From NCBI GenBank assembly GCA_943368475.1, contig CALRLF020000004.1:1-64000 (forward strand): a stretch of DNA of 64,000 nucleotides, written 5' to 3'. A program made the translations under genes and the position numbers. Origin of the DNA: UBA1930 sp943368475. GTDB lineage: Bacteria; Bacteroidota; Bacteroidia; Chitinophagales; Chitinophagaceae. Shown here one piece after another: positions 25,424-33,926 of this stretch (position 1 is its first letter; the number at the start of each line of letters is the position of its first letter). The notes below the pieces were generated by a model that ran no database searches, was not told the DNA's origin, and saw only the letters and a list, made by a program, of their open reading frames with translations.

Positions 25424-27925
25424 ATGGCAACCGATACTTCAAATATAAATTTTCAGCTAGCAACCGATTTTATCAACTACACCAATCGTTCTGTTTTTCT
25501 TACAGGTAAAGCTGGTACTGGTAAAACAACTTTTTTAAAACATATTCGTCAGCACAGTGTAAAACAAATGGCTGTTGTTGCACCCACAGGTGTAGCTGCT
25601 ATTAATGCAGGAGGTGTTACCATTCATTCGTTTTTTCAGTTGCCTTTTGGTCCTTATATACCCGAAGGTTCAGCCAATAATTTTAATAGTATTAATGCAG
25701 TTGATAAACACCATTTATTAAGCCGAATAAAAATTAATGGTGAAAGAAGAAAAATATTTCAACAACTCGAACTCTTAATTATCGATGAAATAAGTATGGT
25801 TCGTGCCGATGTGGTTGATGCAATTGATGCAGTACTAAAACATTTTAGAAACCGCCATAGTGAACCATTTGGTGGTGTGCAGGTTTTGTTTATTGGAGAC
25901 ATGTTTCAGTTACCACCCGTTGCCAAAGAAGAAGAATGGAAAATTTTGTCTCAATATTATAACAGCCCTTATTTTTTTAGTAGTAAAGTGGTAGAAGTTC
26001 AGCCACCAGCCTATATAGAATTGAATAAAATTTACCGCCAAAGTGATCAACGTTTTATAAATGTGCTGAATCAGGTAAGAAATAATGAATTAGATGAAGA
26101 TGCCTACGAATTATTGCATGAACATTACAATCCTAATTTTCAACCCAATGAGGCCGAAGGCTATATAACACTTACCACACACAATGCAAAGGCTGATGCA
26201 ATTAATAGTGAAGAAATCGAAAAACTACATGCTGCTTTTCATTTTTTTAATGCAGAAGTAAAACAGGAATTTTCAGAAAAAAGTTATCCTGCCGAAGAAG
26301 TGCTAAAGCTAAAAGTTGGTGCTCAGGTAATGTTTATGAAAAACGATTTGGATAAAGCCAAACGTTATTTTAATGGCAAAATTGGGGTGATTGAAAAGAT
26401 AGAATCCGATAAAATTTTTATTCAATGTAAAGGCGAACCAGAAGCAATAGAAGTGAAGAAATATGTATGGGAAAATATTCGTTACACCCTCAATAAACAA
26501 TCACAAAAAGTAGAGGAAGAAGTAATTGGTTCTTTTACACAATATCCATTACGATTGGCATGGGCAATTACGATTCATAAAAGTCAAGGATTAACTTTCG
26601 AAAAAGCAGTAATTGATGCTGGCAGAGCATTTGCCCCAGGTCAAGTATATGTTGCTTTAAGCCGTTGTACCTCGTTAGAAGGTGTAGTTTTATTAAGCAG
26701 AATTACCGCAAGCAGCTTATACAGCGATGAACGAATTTTAAACTTCAGCAATAACCAACATGCTGCACAATTGCCTCATGCTTTACAAAACGAAAAGCAT
26801 TATTATCAATCTAAATTATTGCAAAATTTATTCAATTGTAGCAATGCTGTAAAACAAAGCAATAAACTGTTAAGAGTAATTGATGAAAACAAAGATGCTT
26901 TTAATGAAGAAGCCTTGACTTTTGTAACAGCTGTTGAAAGTAAATTACTCAACCTGCAAGAAGTAAATAAAAAGTTTGAGCCTCAGCTGACGCAACTCTT
27001 AATGCAACAGGAATTGCCCGAAAAAAATACTGCTTTGCAAGAAAGGATACAAAAAGCAGCACACTATTTTTATAATGAAATCTACCAATTAATCGATCAA
27101 CTCAAAAAATCACCAGCTATAACCGATAGTAAGCAATATTCATTTGCTTATAATGAAGATATCAGAGAATTATTCGAAACATTAGCCTTACAACAACACT
27201 TAATACATAGTTGTGTAAATGGTTTTTCTGTTGATGTTTTTCACCAGTATAAAAACAATTTTCAACTACCTTTTTTTTCAGTGAATGCACATGCTAAAGG
27301 CTCTTCTTCTGAAAAAATTGTTTCGCCTCACCCCGATTTATACCACCAACTCAAAAAATTAAGAGATAGTATTTGTGATAGAACCAATGCAGCAATTTAT
27401 ATGGTGGCTTCAGGCAGTACATTAGATGAAATGGTTCGTTACCTGCCACAAACATTAACTGATTTAAAAAAGATTAGTGGCTTTGGTGATGCCAAAGCAG
27501 AAAAATATGGCTTGCAGTTTTTAGACATTATTATTCGTTATTGTAACGAGCATGATTTGACTTCAAAGGTTGATGAAAAAGTACCTAAACGAGAACGCAA
27601 AGAAAAATCGACTACACCAAAAGTTGATACCAAACAAGAAAGTTTTAAACTGCATAAAGAAGGAAAATCAATTGCCGAAATTGCAGCAATAAGAAATTTA
27701 ACAACAACAACTATCGAAACGCATCTGTCTCATTTTGTTGCAATTGGTGAAATTAAAATTGATGAATTGGTTAATCGAAAAAAAATCACTCAAATAGAAC
27801 AAGTATTGAATGAGAAAAAAGATGATGAAACACTTACGTCGGTAAAAGAAAAACTGAGCAACGATATTTCGTATGGAGAAATTAAAATGGTAATGGCTTG
27901 GATGGAATTGGAAAAAATATCATAG
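25424..27925 (+). CDS. Pif1-like ATPase/helicase with HRDC and C-terminal HTH parts
   Basis: About 833 residues from the ATG at 25424. The N-terminal superfamily 1B helicase core has Walker A LTGKAGTGKTTFLK (about 27-40), VAPTGVAAINAGG, the Walker B LLIIDEISMV, the GDMFQLPPV motif III, and the late motif AITIHKSQGLTF. Around residues 640-700 there is an HRDC-like segment (LRDSICDRTNAAIYMVAS, then LKKISGFGDAKAEKYG). A C-terminal helix-turn-helix stretch follows (KEGKSIAEIAAIRNLTTTT). The set resembles a Bacteroidota helicase family of unknown detailed role in DNA repair. It overlaps the 3' end of the transporter gene on the other strand by six bases. Confidence 0.9.
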   Translation: MATDTSNINFQLATDFINYTNRSVFLTGKAGTGKTTFLKHIRQHSVKQMAVVAPTGVAAINAGGVTIHSFFQLPFGPYIPEGSANNFNSINAVDKHHLLSRIKINGERRKIFQQLELLIIDEISMVRADVVDAIDAVLKHFRNRHSEPFGGVQVLFIGDMFQLPPVAKEEEWKILSQYYNSPYFFSSKVVEVQPPAYIELNKIYRQSDQRFINVLNQVRNNELDEDAYELLHEHYNPNFQPNEAEGYITLTTHNAKADAINSEEIEKLHAAFHFFNAEVKQEFSEKSYPAEEVLKLKVGAQVMFMKNDLDKAKRYFNGKIGVIEKIESDKIFIQCKGEPEAIEVKKYVWENIRYTLNKQSQKVEEEVIGSFTQYPLRLAWAITIHKSQGLTFEKAVIDAGRAFAPGQVYVALSRCTSLEGVVLLSRITASSLYSDERILNFSNNQHAAQLPHALQNEKHYYQSKLLQNLFNCSNAVKQSNKLLRVIDENKDAFNEEALTFVTAVESKLLNLQEVNKKFEPQLTQLLMQQELPEKNTALQERIQKAAHYFYNEIYQLIDQLKKSPAITDSKQYSFAYNEDIRELFETLALQQHLIHSCVNGFSVDVFHQYKNNFQLPFFSVNAHAKGSSSEKIVSPHPDLYHQLKKLRDSICDRTNAAIYMVASGSTLDEMVRYLPQTLTDLKKISGFGDAKAEKYGLQFLDIIIRYCNEHDLTSKVDEKVPKRERKEKSTTPKVDTKQESFKLHKEGKSIAEIAAIRNLTTTTIETHLSHFVAIGEIKIDELVNRKKITQIEQVLNEKKDDETLTSVKEKLSNDISYGEIKMVMAWMELEKIS

Positions 27926-29263
27926 CATCCAGCCCAACAGTAAACAACCCATCACCACAAAAGGAGCTCTAACTTTTGTAAATGTGAGTACCAAAAAAGT
28001 AGCACTAATTACAATCATGTTTTCCCAAATATCTACCATACCCGTTTGGGCATCTATGTTTAAAACATCTTTGGCTAAATAAAATACTGCACCCAACATA
28101 ATTCCCACAACAGCAGCATTAATACCTTCTAACGAACGAAAAATAACGGCATACTTTTTTAAGTTATGCCAAACAGGAAAAAAGAAAAGTACCAACAATG
28201 CACTGGGAATAAAAATAGCAGCACCGCCTAAAATACAACCCAAAATATGCTGTGTTGTACTCTTTTCATTTCGTAAAACCATGCCACCTGTAAAAGCACC
28301 AATGCTAAAAACTGGACCAGGAATTGCACGAACCATTCCCGAGCCAGTTAAAAAATCATCGCTATTCATTTTCAACACATCTCTTTTACTTTCTTGTACA
28401 GCAGCAGTAGTGGGACGTACAACATACTGCTCATACATCATGGGCATTAACACATCTCCCCCACCAAAAACAAGGCTACCAAAACGATAATTATTTTCGA
28501 ATAAGTTGATAATTTTTCTGTTTTGCCAATTATTTACCGATGCTGTTTCTGACAAATAACCTGTAGCCCCAAACAGCACTAGAAAAATAATCAAATTGCC
28601 CCATTTCACTTGTTTGGGTGCCTCTCCTTTTTGCGGAATTCGTTTATCACTAAAATTGGTGGCAATACCAGCACAAATCATCACAATAGGAAAAATCCAA
28701 GGTGTTTTAAAGGCAAAAAATGTAGCCAATGCTGCTACAACTAAAATAATACGAGTAATGGTATTGGTAATGGCAATTTTATATAACCTGAATGCCGAAA
28801 AAGCAATAAAACCAATAGCCATTGGCTGAATAAATTGAAAAATTGTTGTATCGATCGATTTGTCGTCGAAATAATCTAACAAAAAAGACAAACCACCCAT
28901 AATGGTACAGGCAGGCAAAATCCAAATTAATAAAGTAAGCAAAGCCAACGGAATGCCACCACGTTTATAACCAATTAATGTAAGTGTTTGAGTACTACTG
29001 GCACCTGGTAACATGTTGCAAAAACTAACCAACTCCAACAACTCTTTTTCTGTAACATCTCTTCGTTGATTTACAAATGTTTTCAGCATCATACCATAAT
29101 GCCCTTGTGGACCACCAAAAGCAGTAATGCTATGTAAAAAAACGGCTCTCAAAAATGGTATATGACGCAGCAGTATCAAAACAATTTCATTGGGGTTTAA
29201 AATTCGGTACAAGATAAAACAAAAAAACATTGGGGCTATAAACATTGGTACAAAGCCAAACAT
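27920..29263 (-). CDS. chrA: ChrA-type chromate/anion transporter
   Basis: About 447 residues from the ATG at 29263; the frame is open further upstream from a TTG but lacks support there. It has two homologous six-helix halves. The first half carries the family motif FGGPQGHYGMM, and the second has FGGGDVLMP. Both match the CHR domain motif FGGG/P-x-G. A pair of Pro-Gly segments (LPGASSTQTL and IPGPVFSIGAF) is also typical. The family exports chromate, and related members may carry other oxyanions. It is a single gene. Confidence 0.88.
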   Translation of the reverse strand: MFGFVPMFIAPMFFCFILYRILNPNEIVLILLRHIPFLRAVFLHSITAFGGPQGHYGMMLKTFVNQRRDVTEKELLELVSFCNMLPGASSTQTLTLIGYKRGGIPLALLTLLIWILPACTIMGGLSFLLDYFDDKSIDTTIFQFIQPMAIGFIAFSAFRLYKIAITNTITRIILVVAALATFFAFKTPWIFPIVMICAGIATNFSDKRIPQKGEAPKQVKWGNLIIFLVLFGATGYLSETASVNNWQNRKIINLFENNYRFGSLVFGGGDVLMPMMYEQYVVRPTTAAVQESKRDVLKMNSDDFLTGSGMVRAIPGPVFSIGAFTGGMVLRNEKSTTQHILGCILGGAAIFIPSALLVLFFFPVWHNLKKYAVIFRSLEGINAAVVGIMLGAVFYLAKDVLNIDAQTGMVDIWENMIVISATFLVLTFTKVRAPFVVMGCLLLGWML

Positions 29264-29530
29264 TTGTTCCTTGCCCGCCTGCAAGTTTTTGTGCAAGCAC
29301 AAAAAGCTTTTCGTCTAAGCAAGGCAGCTCTTCAACTGTAGAACATTATTGAACAGCTGATGAGCTGAACGATTGAAGTGGAAATCTTTTTTGTGAGGCA
29401 CGAACAAAAAAATTGAAACGAAAAGCGTTGACCGCTGCTCCGATTTGTTATAGAGCTTAAAGCCCAACATTGATTTGTTAATTTATAGGAAACTTGCTCA
29501 AAATCATATCTACAACCTATACACCAATAT

Positions 29531-29538
29531 TACTTTTG
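29531..29538 (+). promoter_or_regulatory. -7 box of the Cys-rich protein gene
   Basis: TACTTTTG is a perfect TAnnTTTG box whose end is four bases before the GTG start at 29543, again implying a leaderless transcript. Confidence 0.5.
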
Positions 29539-29542
29539 TATT

Positions 29543-29923
29543 GTGAAACGTTTTTTAGTCATAGCCATTTTAATAAGTTACAGCATCGCTTCTTTTGGCG
29601 TTAGTGTAAATTATTTTTATTGCTGTGGTAAATTAAAAACTGTTTCACTCGTCGATAAATCGATCGAACAAAACTGCAAAGGAAAAAAGAAAAAGAGTTG
29701 TTGCAATACCAAAACGGTTAGAATACAACTCAAGACCGATCAAAAACAAAGCTCCCAAACCAACTACGAAATTATTGCTCCTTTTGCAGTAGCTGTTTTA
29801 CCACAATATGGTTTTGTAGTTTCAAATACTGTTGTTGCTTATCAACAACCAACTTTATACAAACGTCTCCCTCCCAATAATATCCCTTCAAGGAATATTC
29901 TCTTTTGTGTTTTCAGAATTTAA
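29543..29923 (+). CDS. Cys-rich HYC_CC_PP-like family protein
   Basis: 126 residues from a GTG start placed 4 nt after the -7 box. A signal-like segment (residues 1-20) is followed by NYFYCCGKL, then a Lys-rich part with KKKSCCNTK, and a late PPNN. These are the three motif positions (HYC, CC, PP) of a Bacteroidota family named for them; here the first reads YFYC. The Cys pairs suggest metal binding. It stands 134 bases upstream of a TonB receptor with a metal-binding domain, so a shared metal-handling role is inferred. Confidence 0.72.
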   Translation: MKRFLVIAILISYSIASFGVSVNYFYCCGKLKTVSLVDKSIEQNCKGKKKKSCCNTKTVRIQLKTDQKQSSQTNYEIIAPFAVAVLPQYGFVVSNTVVAYQQPTLYKRLPPNNIPSRNILFCVFRI

Positions 29924-29954
29924 TAATTGATTGAACAACTTTCTTGACTTCTAA

Positions 29955-29990
29955 TAAAAGTCTCCGTGTAATTCCGTGTTTCCGAGGCAA
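29955..29990. repeat. Degenerate CCGTG repeat
   Basis: TCTCCGTGTAATTCCGTGTT is a short word series of the type dispersed in intergenic DNA of this phylum. It lies between the Cys-rich gene and the TonB receptor and does not code. Confidence 0.35.
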
Positions 29991-30057
29991 CAAAAAAGCA
30001 AAGCTTTTCTTCTTGCTATTCATGGTAAAAAAATTACTTCAATCAATACTTTTCTTC

Positions 30058-32631
30058 ATGAAAAAATATATTATCGCTGTTTTGTGTATTACAATTAGTG
30101 CAACCTCATTTGCCCAAAAGAAAAACAACAAAACAGAAACCTTTAGAGTATTTGGCACTTGTGAGCAATGCAAAGACCGAATTGAAAACACCTTAACAAA
30201 AATGGGTGTATACAAATCAAGCTGGATTATAGCAACCAATATGCTCACTGTCACTTACGATAGTATAAAATACAACACCGCAAAAATTAAACAAAAGTTG
30301 GCCGATGTAGGACATGATACAAAAGAATTTAAAACAACAGAATCAACATATAAAAGCTTGCCCAAATGTTGTTACTATAAAAGAGAACTCAAAGCCGAAA
30401 ATTCTGCACCAAACGCAGATACAATAAAAACAACAACGACAAAAACTGCTGCACCAAGCGTTATTACAGGAATTGTTTTCGAAGAAACCAAGAAAGGAAA
30501 AATATTGCCTTTGGTAAATGCAACAGTTCGTTGTTTAAATAGCAACTACACTGGTCGTACAGATAGTTTGGGTGTTTTTCAATTGGCTTGCAGTATTCCT
30601 GTTACCATATCTGTTAGTTATGTGGGTTATACTTCAGATACTTTAACCATCACCTCTCCTAGTGATATAAAAGTTATTTTGAAAAACGCTTCTAACAATA
30701 CCCTGAAAGAAGTTGTTGTAAACAGCAAAATACCTGCTACTTATATTGCTTCCATCAGCATATTGAATACATTAAATATGGGCATGAAAGAACTAACCAA
30801 AGCAGCCTGTTGCAACTTAAGTGAAAGTTTTGAAACAAGCCCATCGGTTGATGTAAGTTATGCTGATGCAGTTACTGGTATAAAACAAATTCAACTATTG
30901 GGTTTATCTGGAAATTATACACAGTTAATTACCGAAAATATTTCTGAAATACGAGGTCTGTCAGGTAGCTATGGATTAACTTTTATTCCTGGTCCATGGA
31001 TTGAAGGCATCCAAGTTACCAAAGGAACAGGTTCTGTGGTAAATGGATATGAAAGTATTGCAGGACAAATAAATATCGAAAAAAAAAAGCCCGACAAAAC
31101 CGATAAGCTTTTTGTAAATATATATGCCAATACGATGGGCCGATTGGAAACAACCGTAAACTTTTCTCAAAAATTTGACAACAATTGGAGCACCGCTTTA
31201 TTGGCTCATGTAAATGGAGTGGGAACTAAAGTAGATGACAACAAAGATGGCTTTTTAGATATTCCTTTGGGTAGTCAAATCAATGTTATTAATCGTTGGA
31301 AGTATATTGACAACAAAGGCATAATTTTTCAGTTTGCTATTAAAGCGTTAAACGACCAACGTCAGGCAGGAGAAGTAAATTTCAATCCATCAACAGATAG
31401 ATTGACCACCAATAAATATGGAGTTGGTATTCGTATGCAACAATATGGGGCCAATGCAAAACTGGGTTATGTTTTTCCGCAACAAAAATATAAAAGCATT
31501 GGGCTAATGGTTAGTGCCATCAGCTACAACAATGATTCGTATTATGGCCTTACCAAGTACGATGGCAAACAAAGCAGCATGTATGGCAACTTAATTTACC
31601 AATCCATTATTGGCAATACCAACCATAAGTTTCGAACAGGTGTAAGTTTTGTAAATGATGTTTTTAATGAAATCATCAACACCAATAATTATAAAAGAAC
31701 AGAAACCGTTCCTGGTGCATTTTTCGAGTATACATTTTCTGCATTAGAAAAGTTTACAGCAATTGCAGGAATTAGAGGCGATTACCACAACCAGTATGGT
31801 TTTATTGCAACACCACGATTGCATATGAAATACGATTTTTCTACAAATACCAACCTGCGTTTCTCTGTTGGTTCAGGATTTAGAACAGCCAATATTTTTG
31901 CCGAAAATCAAGGCGTATTTGTAAGTGCAAGACAATACAATATTGTAAACCCCAACAGTAATTATGGTTATGGTTTAGAGCCAGAAAAAGCATGGAATGT
32001 TGGTTTCAACTTTGTACATAGTTTTAAACATGAGCAACGTGCTGGTTCGTTTAGTGTAGATGTGTATCATACCAATTTTGTTAATCAAACGGTTACCGAT
32101 GTTGATGCCAATACACAAAAAATATTATTTTATAACCTCACAGGTAAATCATTTTCTAGCAGTGCACAAGCCGAATTTAATTACGAACTCTTTAAAAAAT
32201 TTGATGTTCGTTTGGCCTATCGTTGGTTAGATGTGCAAACCAATTACAGTGGCAACATGCTCCAAAAGCCCTTGGTAGCAAAGCATAGAGCTTTTATTAA
32301 TTTAGCATATGAAACCAGCAATCATTTTAAATTCGATTTTACCACACAATGGTTTAGCGAAAAAAGATTGCCCAACACCAGTAGCAATCCAGCAGATAAA
32401 CAAATGGAAGCATACGCTCCAGCGTTTATACAAATGAGTGCACAAATCACCAAACAGTTGGGTAAGGTTTGGGATTTATATATTGGTGCTGAAAACCTCA
32501 CCAACTTTACACAAAACAGTTTAATTATTTCAGCAGCCCAACCATTCAGTCCTTATTTCGATGGCTCATTAATTTGGGGACCTGTTAATGGACGAATTAT
32601 TTACGCAGGATTACGATTTAAAATAAAATAA
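30058..32631 (+). CDS. TonB-dependent receptor with N-terminal heavy-metal-associated domain
   Basis: About 857 residues from the ATG at 30058, which opens the signal peptide MKKYIIAVLCITISATSFAQ. Residues 27-95 form an HMA-like fold with GTCEQCKDRIENTL (Cys35 and Cys38), the soft-metal motif of copper chaperones. A second Cys pair (KCCYYKREL) follows. A carboxypeptidase D-like segment (about 130-210) leads to the plug (NLSESFETSPSVDVSYADAV) and the outer-membrane barrel ending in YAGLRFKIK. The HMA domain suggests transport of copper or a similar metal complex; this is inference. The Cys-rich gene just upstream supports it. Confidence 0.9.
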   Translation: MKKYIIAVLCITISATSFAQKKNNKTETFRVFGTCEQCKDRIENTLTKMGVYKSSWIIATNMLTVTYDSIKYNTAKIKQKLADVGHDTKEFKTTESTYKSLPKCCYYKRELKAENSAPNADTIKTTTTKTAAPSVITGIVFEETKKGKILPLVNATVRCLNSNYTGRTDSLGVFQLACSIPVTISVSYVGYTSDTLTITSPSDIKVILKNASNNTLKEVVVNSKIPATYIASISILNTLNMGMKELTKAACCNLSESFETSPSVDVSYADAVTGIKQIQLLGLSGNYTQLITENISEIRGLSGSYGLTFIPGPWIEGIQVTKGTGSVVNGYESIAGQINIEKKKPDKTDKLFVNIYANTMGRLETTVNFSQKFDNNWSTALLAHVNGVGTKVDDNKDGFLDIPLGSQINVINRWKYIDNKGIIFQFAIKALNDQRQAGEVNFNPSTDRLTTNKYGVGIRMQQYGANAKLGYVFPQQKYKSIGLMVSAISYNNDSYYGLTKYDGKQSSMYGNLIYQSIIGNTNHKFRTGVSFVNDVFNEIINTNNYKRTETVPGAFFEYTFSALEKFTAIAGIRGDYHNQYGFIATPRLHMKYDFSTNTNLRFSVGSGFRTANIFAENQGVFVSARQYNIVNPNSNYGYGLEPEKAWNVGFNFVHSFKHEQRAGSFSVDVYHTNFVNQTVTDVDANTQKILFYNLTGKSFSSSAQAEFNYELFKKFDVRLAYRWLDVQTNYSGNMLQKPLVAKHRAFINLAYETSNHFKFDFTTQWFSEKRLPNTSSNPADKQMEAYAPAFIQMSAQITKQLGKVWDLYIGAENLTNFTQNSLIISAAQPFSPYFDGSLIWGPVNGRIIYAGLRFKIK

Positions 32632-32753
32632 ATGTTGCTTGCACGTCATTTCGACGATAGGATAAATCTGCCTAATTGAAATAGAAAACACATACTGATT
32701 TCTCGTTCATATAAACAACATTTAAGTTTGGGGCAGTGAGCCATAGAATATAA
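32632..32753. repeat. Intergenic region with a degenerate CGTCATTTCGACGA repeat
   Basis: CGTCATTTCGACGATAGGAT at 32644-32663, followed by AAATCT, is a decayed copy of a dispersed repeat (typical form CGTCATTTCGACGAAGGAG then AAATCT) that I recall from many Bacteroidota genomes. No other signal is seen. Confidence 0.4.
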
Positions 32754-32870
32754 ATGGGCAAAAGGGATTATGATTATCCTAAAAGAGGGTGTTTTATGTT
32801 TCTAATAGATTATTTTAGTATCGAATATTTAATAGTAATGGAGTCAACTTTTAAAAACAAATTGAATTAA

Positions 32871-33752
32871 ATGGAAATACCAAAATTTGACGAGACTTTT
32901 ATCCCAATTCTTGAAACACTAAAAATTGGGAAAGTTTTTAAGACAAGAGAGTTGATAGAAGAGGTAAAAACAAAATTTTATTCTGATTTAACAGAAGAAC
33001 AGCTTAAACTAGAGACCAAGTCTGGCGATCTTCTCATTGATAATAGAATAGCATGGGGGAAATCATATTTAAAGAAAGGCGGATACGTTTTTTTTCCTGA
33101 ACGTGGGCATGTTCAGATTACAGAAAAAGGAAAAAACCATCCTACGAATCTCTCTGTAAAAGACTTAGAGAATGAAAGCACTTTATTTAATTTCTATAAA
33201 CAAGAAAAGCAAACTGATTCTATAGAAAATAAAAACGAAGTAAAAATAGCTTCTCCACAAGATTTAATTGATGAGGGTTTTAATAGAATTGAAACCGATA
33301 TCAAAAGTGAATTGCTTCAAAAGTTAAAAAACCTTGACCCATATTTTTTCGAAAAAGTTGTATTACGACTACTAAAAAAAATGGGTTATGGAGAATTTAT
33401 CGAAACTTCAAAATCTGGTGATGGTGGAATAGATGGTATTATAAATGAAGATAAACTTGGGTTAGATAAAATTTATATTCAAGCAAAAAGGTTTAACGAA
33501 GGAAAAGTTAGAGAAAAGGACATCCGAAATTTTATTGGTGCTATGAGTGGCGATACAAATAAAGGTGTGTTTGTTACTACCTCTGAGTTTGACGAAAAAG
33601 CTTTAGAAAAAGCTCGTTCAGCACATCACAAAATAATCTGTATTAATGGACAAAAGCTAGTTTCACTGATGCATGAATATAATGTTGGTATTCAAGTTAA
33701 GACTACTTATGAAATAAAGCATATAGACGAGGACTTTTTCGACGAACAATAA
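32871..33752 (+). CDS. mrr: Mrr-type restriction endonuclease
   Basis: 293 residues. The N-terminal winged-helix region (about 5-105) matches Mrr_N (GKVFKTRELIEEV, then IAWGKSYLKKGGYV). The C-terminal catalytic domain (about 160-275) has GDGGIDG with Asp188 and YIQAKR with Gln204/Lys206, the D...QxK active-site variant of Mrr enzymes. Mrr cuts modified DNA, so it can act without a methyltransferase, and none is nearby. A 38-codon ORF (32754-32870) in the same frame ends in TAA directly before its ATG. It stands alone, with no operon partners. Confidence 0.9.
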   Translation: MEIPKFDETFIPILETLKIGKVFKTRELIEEVKTKFYSDLTEEQLKLETKSGDLLIDNRIAWGKSYLKKGGYVFFPERGHVQITEKGKNHPTNLSVKDLENESTLFNFYKQEKQTDSIENKNEVKIASPQDLIDEGFNRIETDIKSELLQKLKNLDPYFFEKVVLRLLKKMGYGEFIETSKSGDGGIDGIINEDKLGLDKIYIQAKRFNEGKVREKDIRNFIGAMSGDTNKGVFVTTSEFDEKALEKARSAHHKIICINGQKLVSLMHEYNVGIQVKTTYEIKHIDEDFFDEQ

Positions 33753-33926
33753 TTAAATGAAGAGAATTGTTTGAAGCAACAATCACATAGGAATTTTACT
33801 AGCATCTTTAATATTATTTTAAAACAAAGCATAATTTTCGTTGCTAATAAAAACTGTTATAGTTTCAGCACTTCATAAGCCTGATATTGTTCGGTTGTTT
33901 ATTATTGTACCATAAACCATCACTTA

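Noticed and set aside
27920..29923. An operon of the ChrA-type transporter with the Cys-rich protein.
   Set aside because: They are divergent, 280 bases apart, and have separate promoters; a joint function is not supported.
32871..33752. A full restriction-modification or defence island around the Mrr gene.
   Set aside because: No methyltransferase, specificity subunit or other defence gene lies within reach; it is a solitary Mrr-type enzyme.
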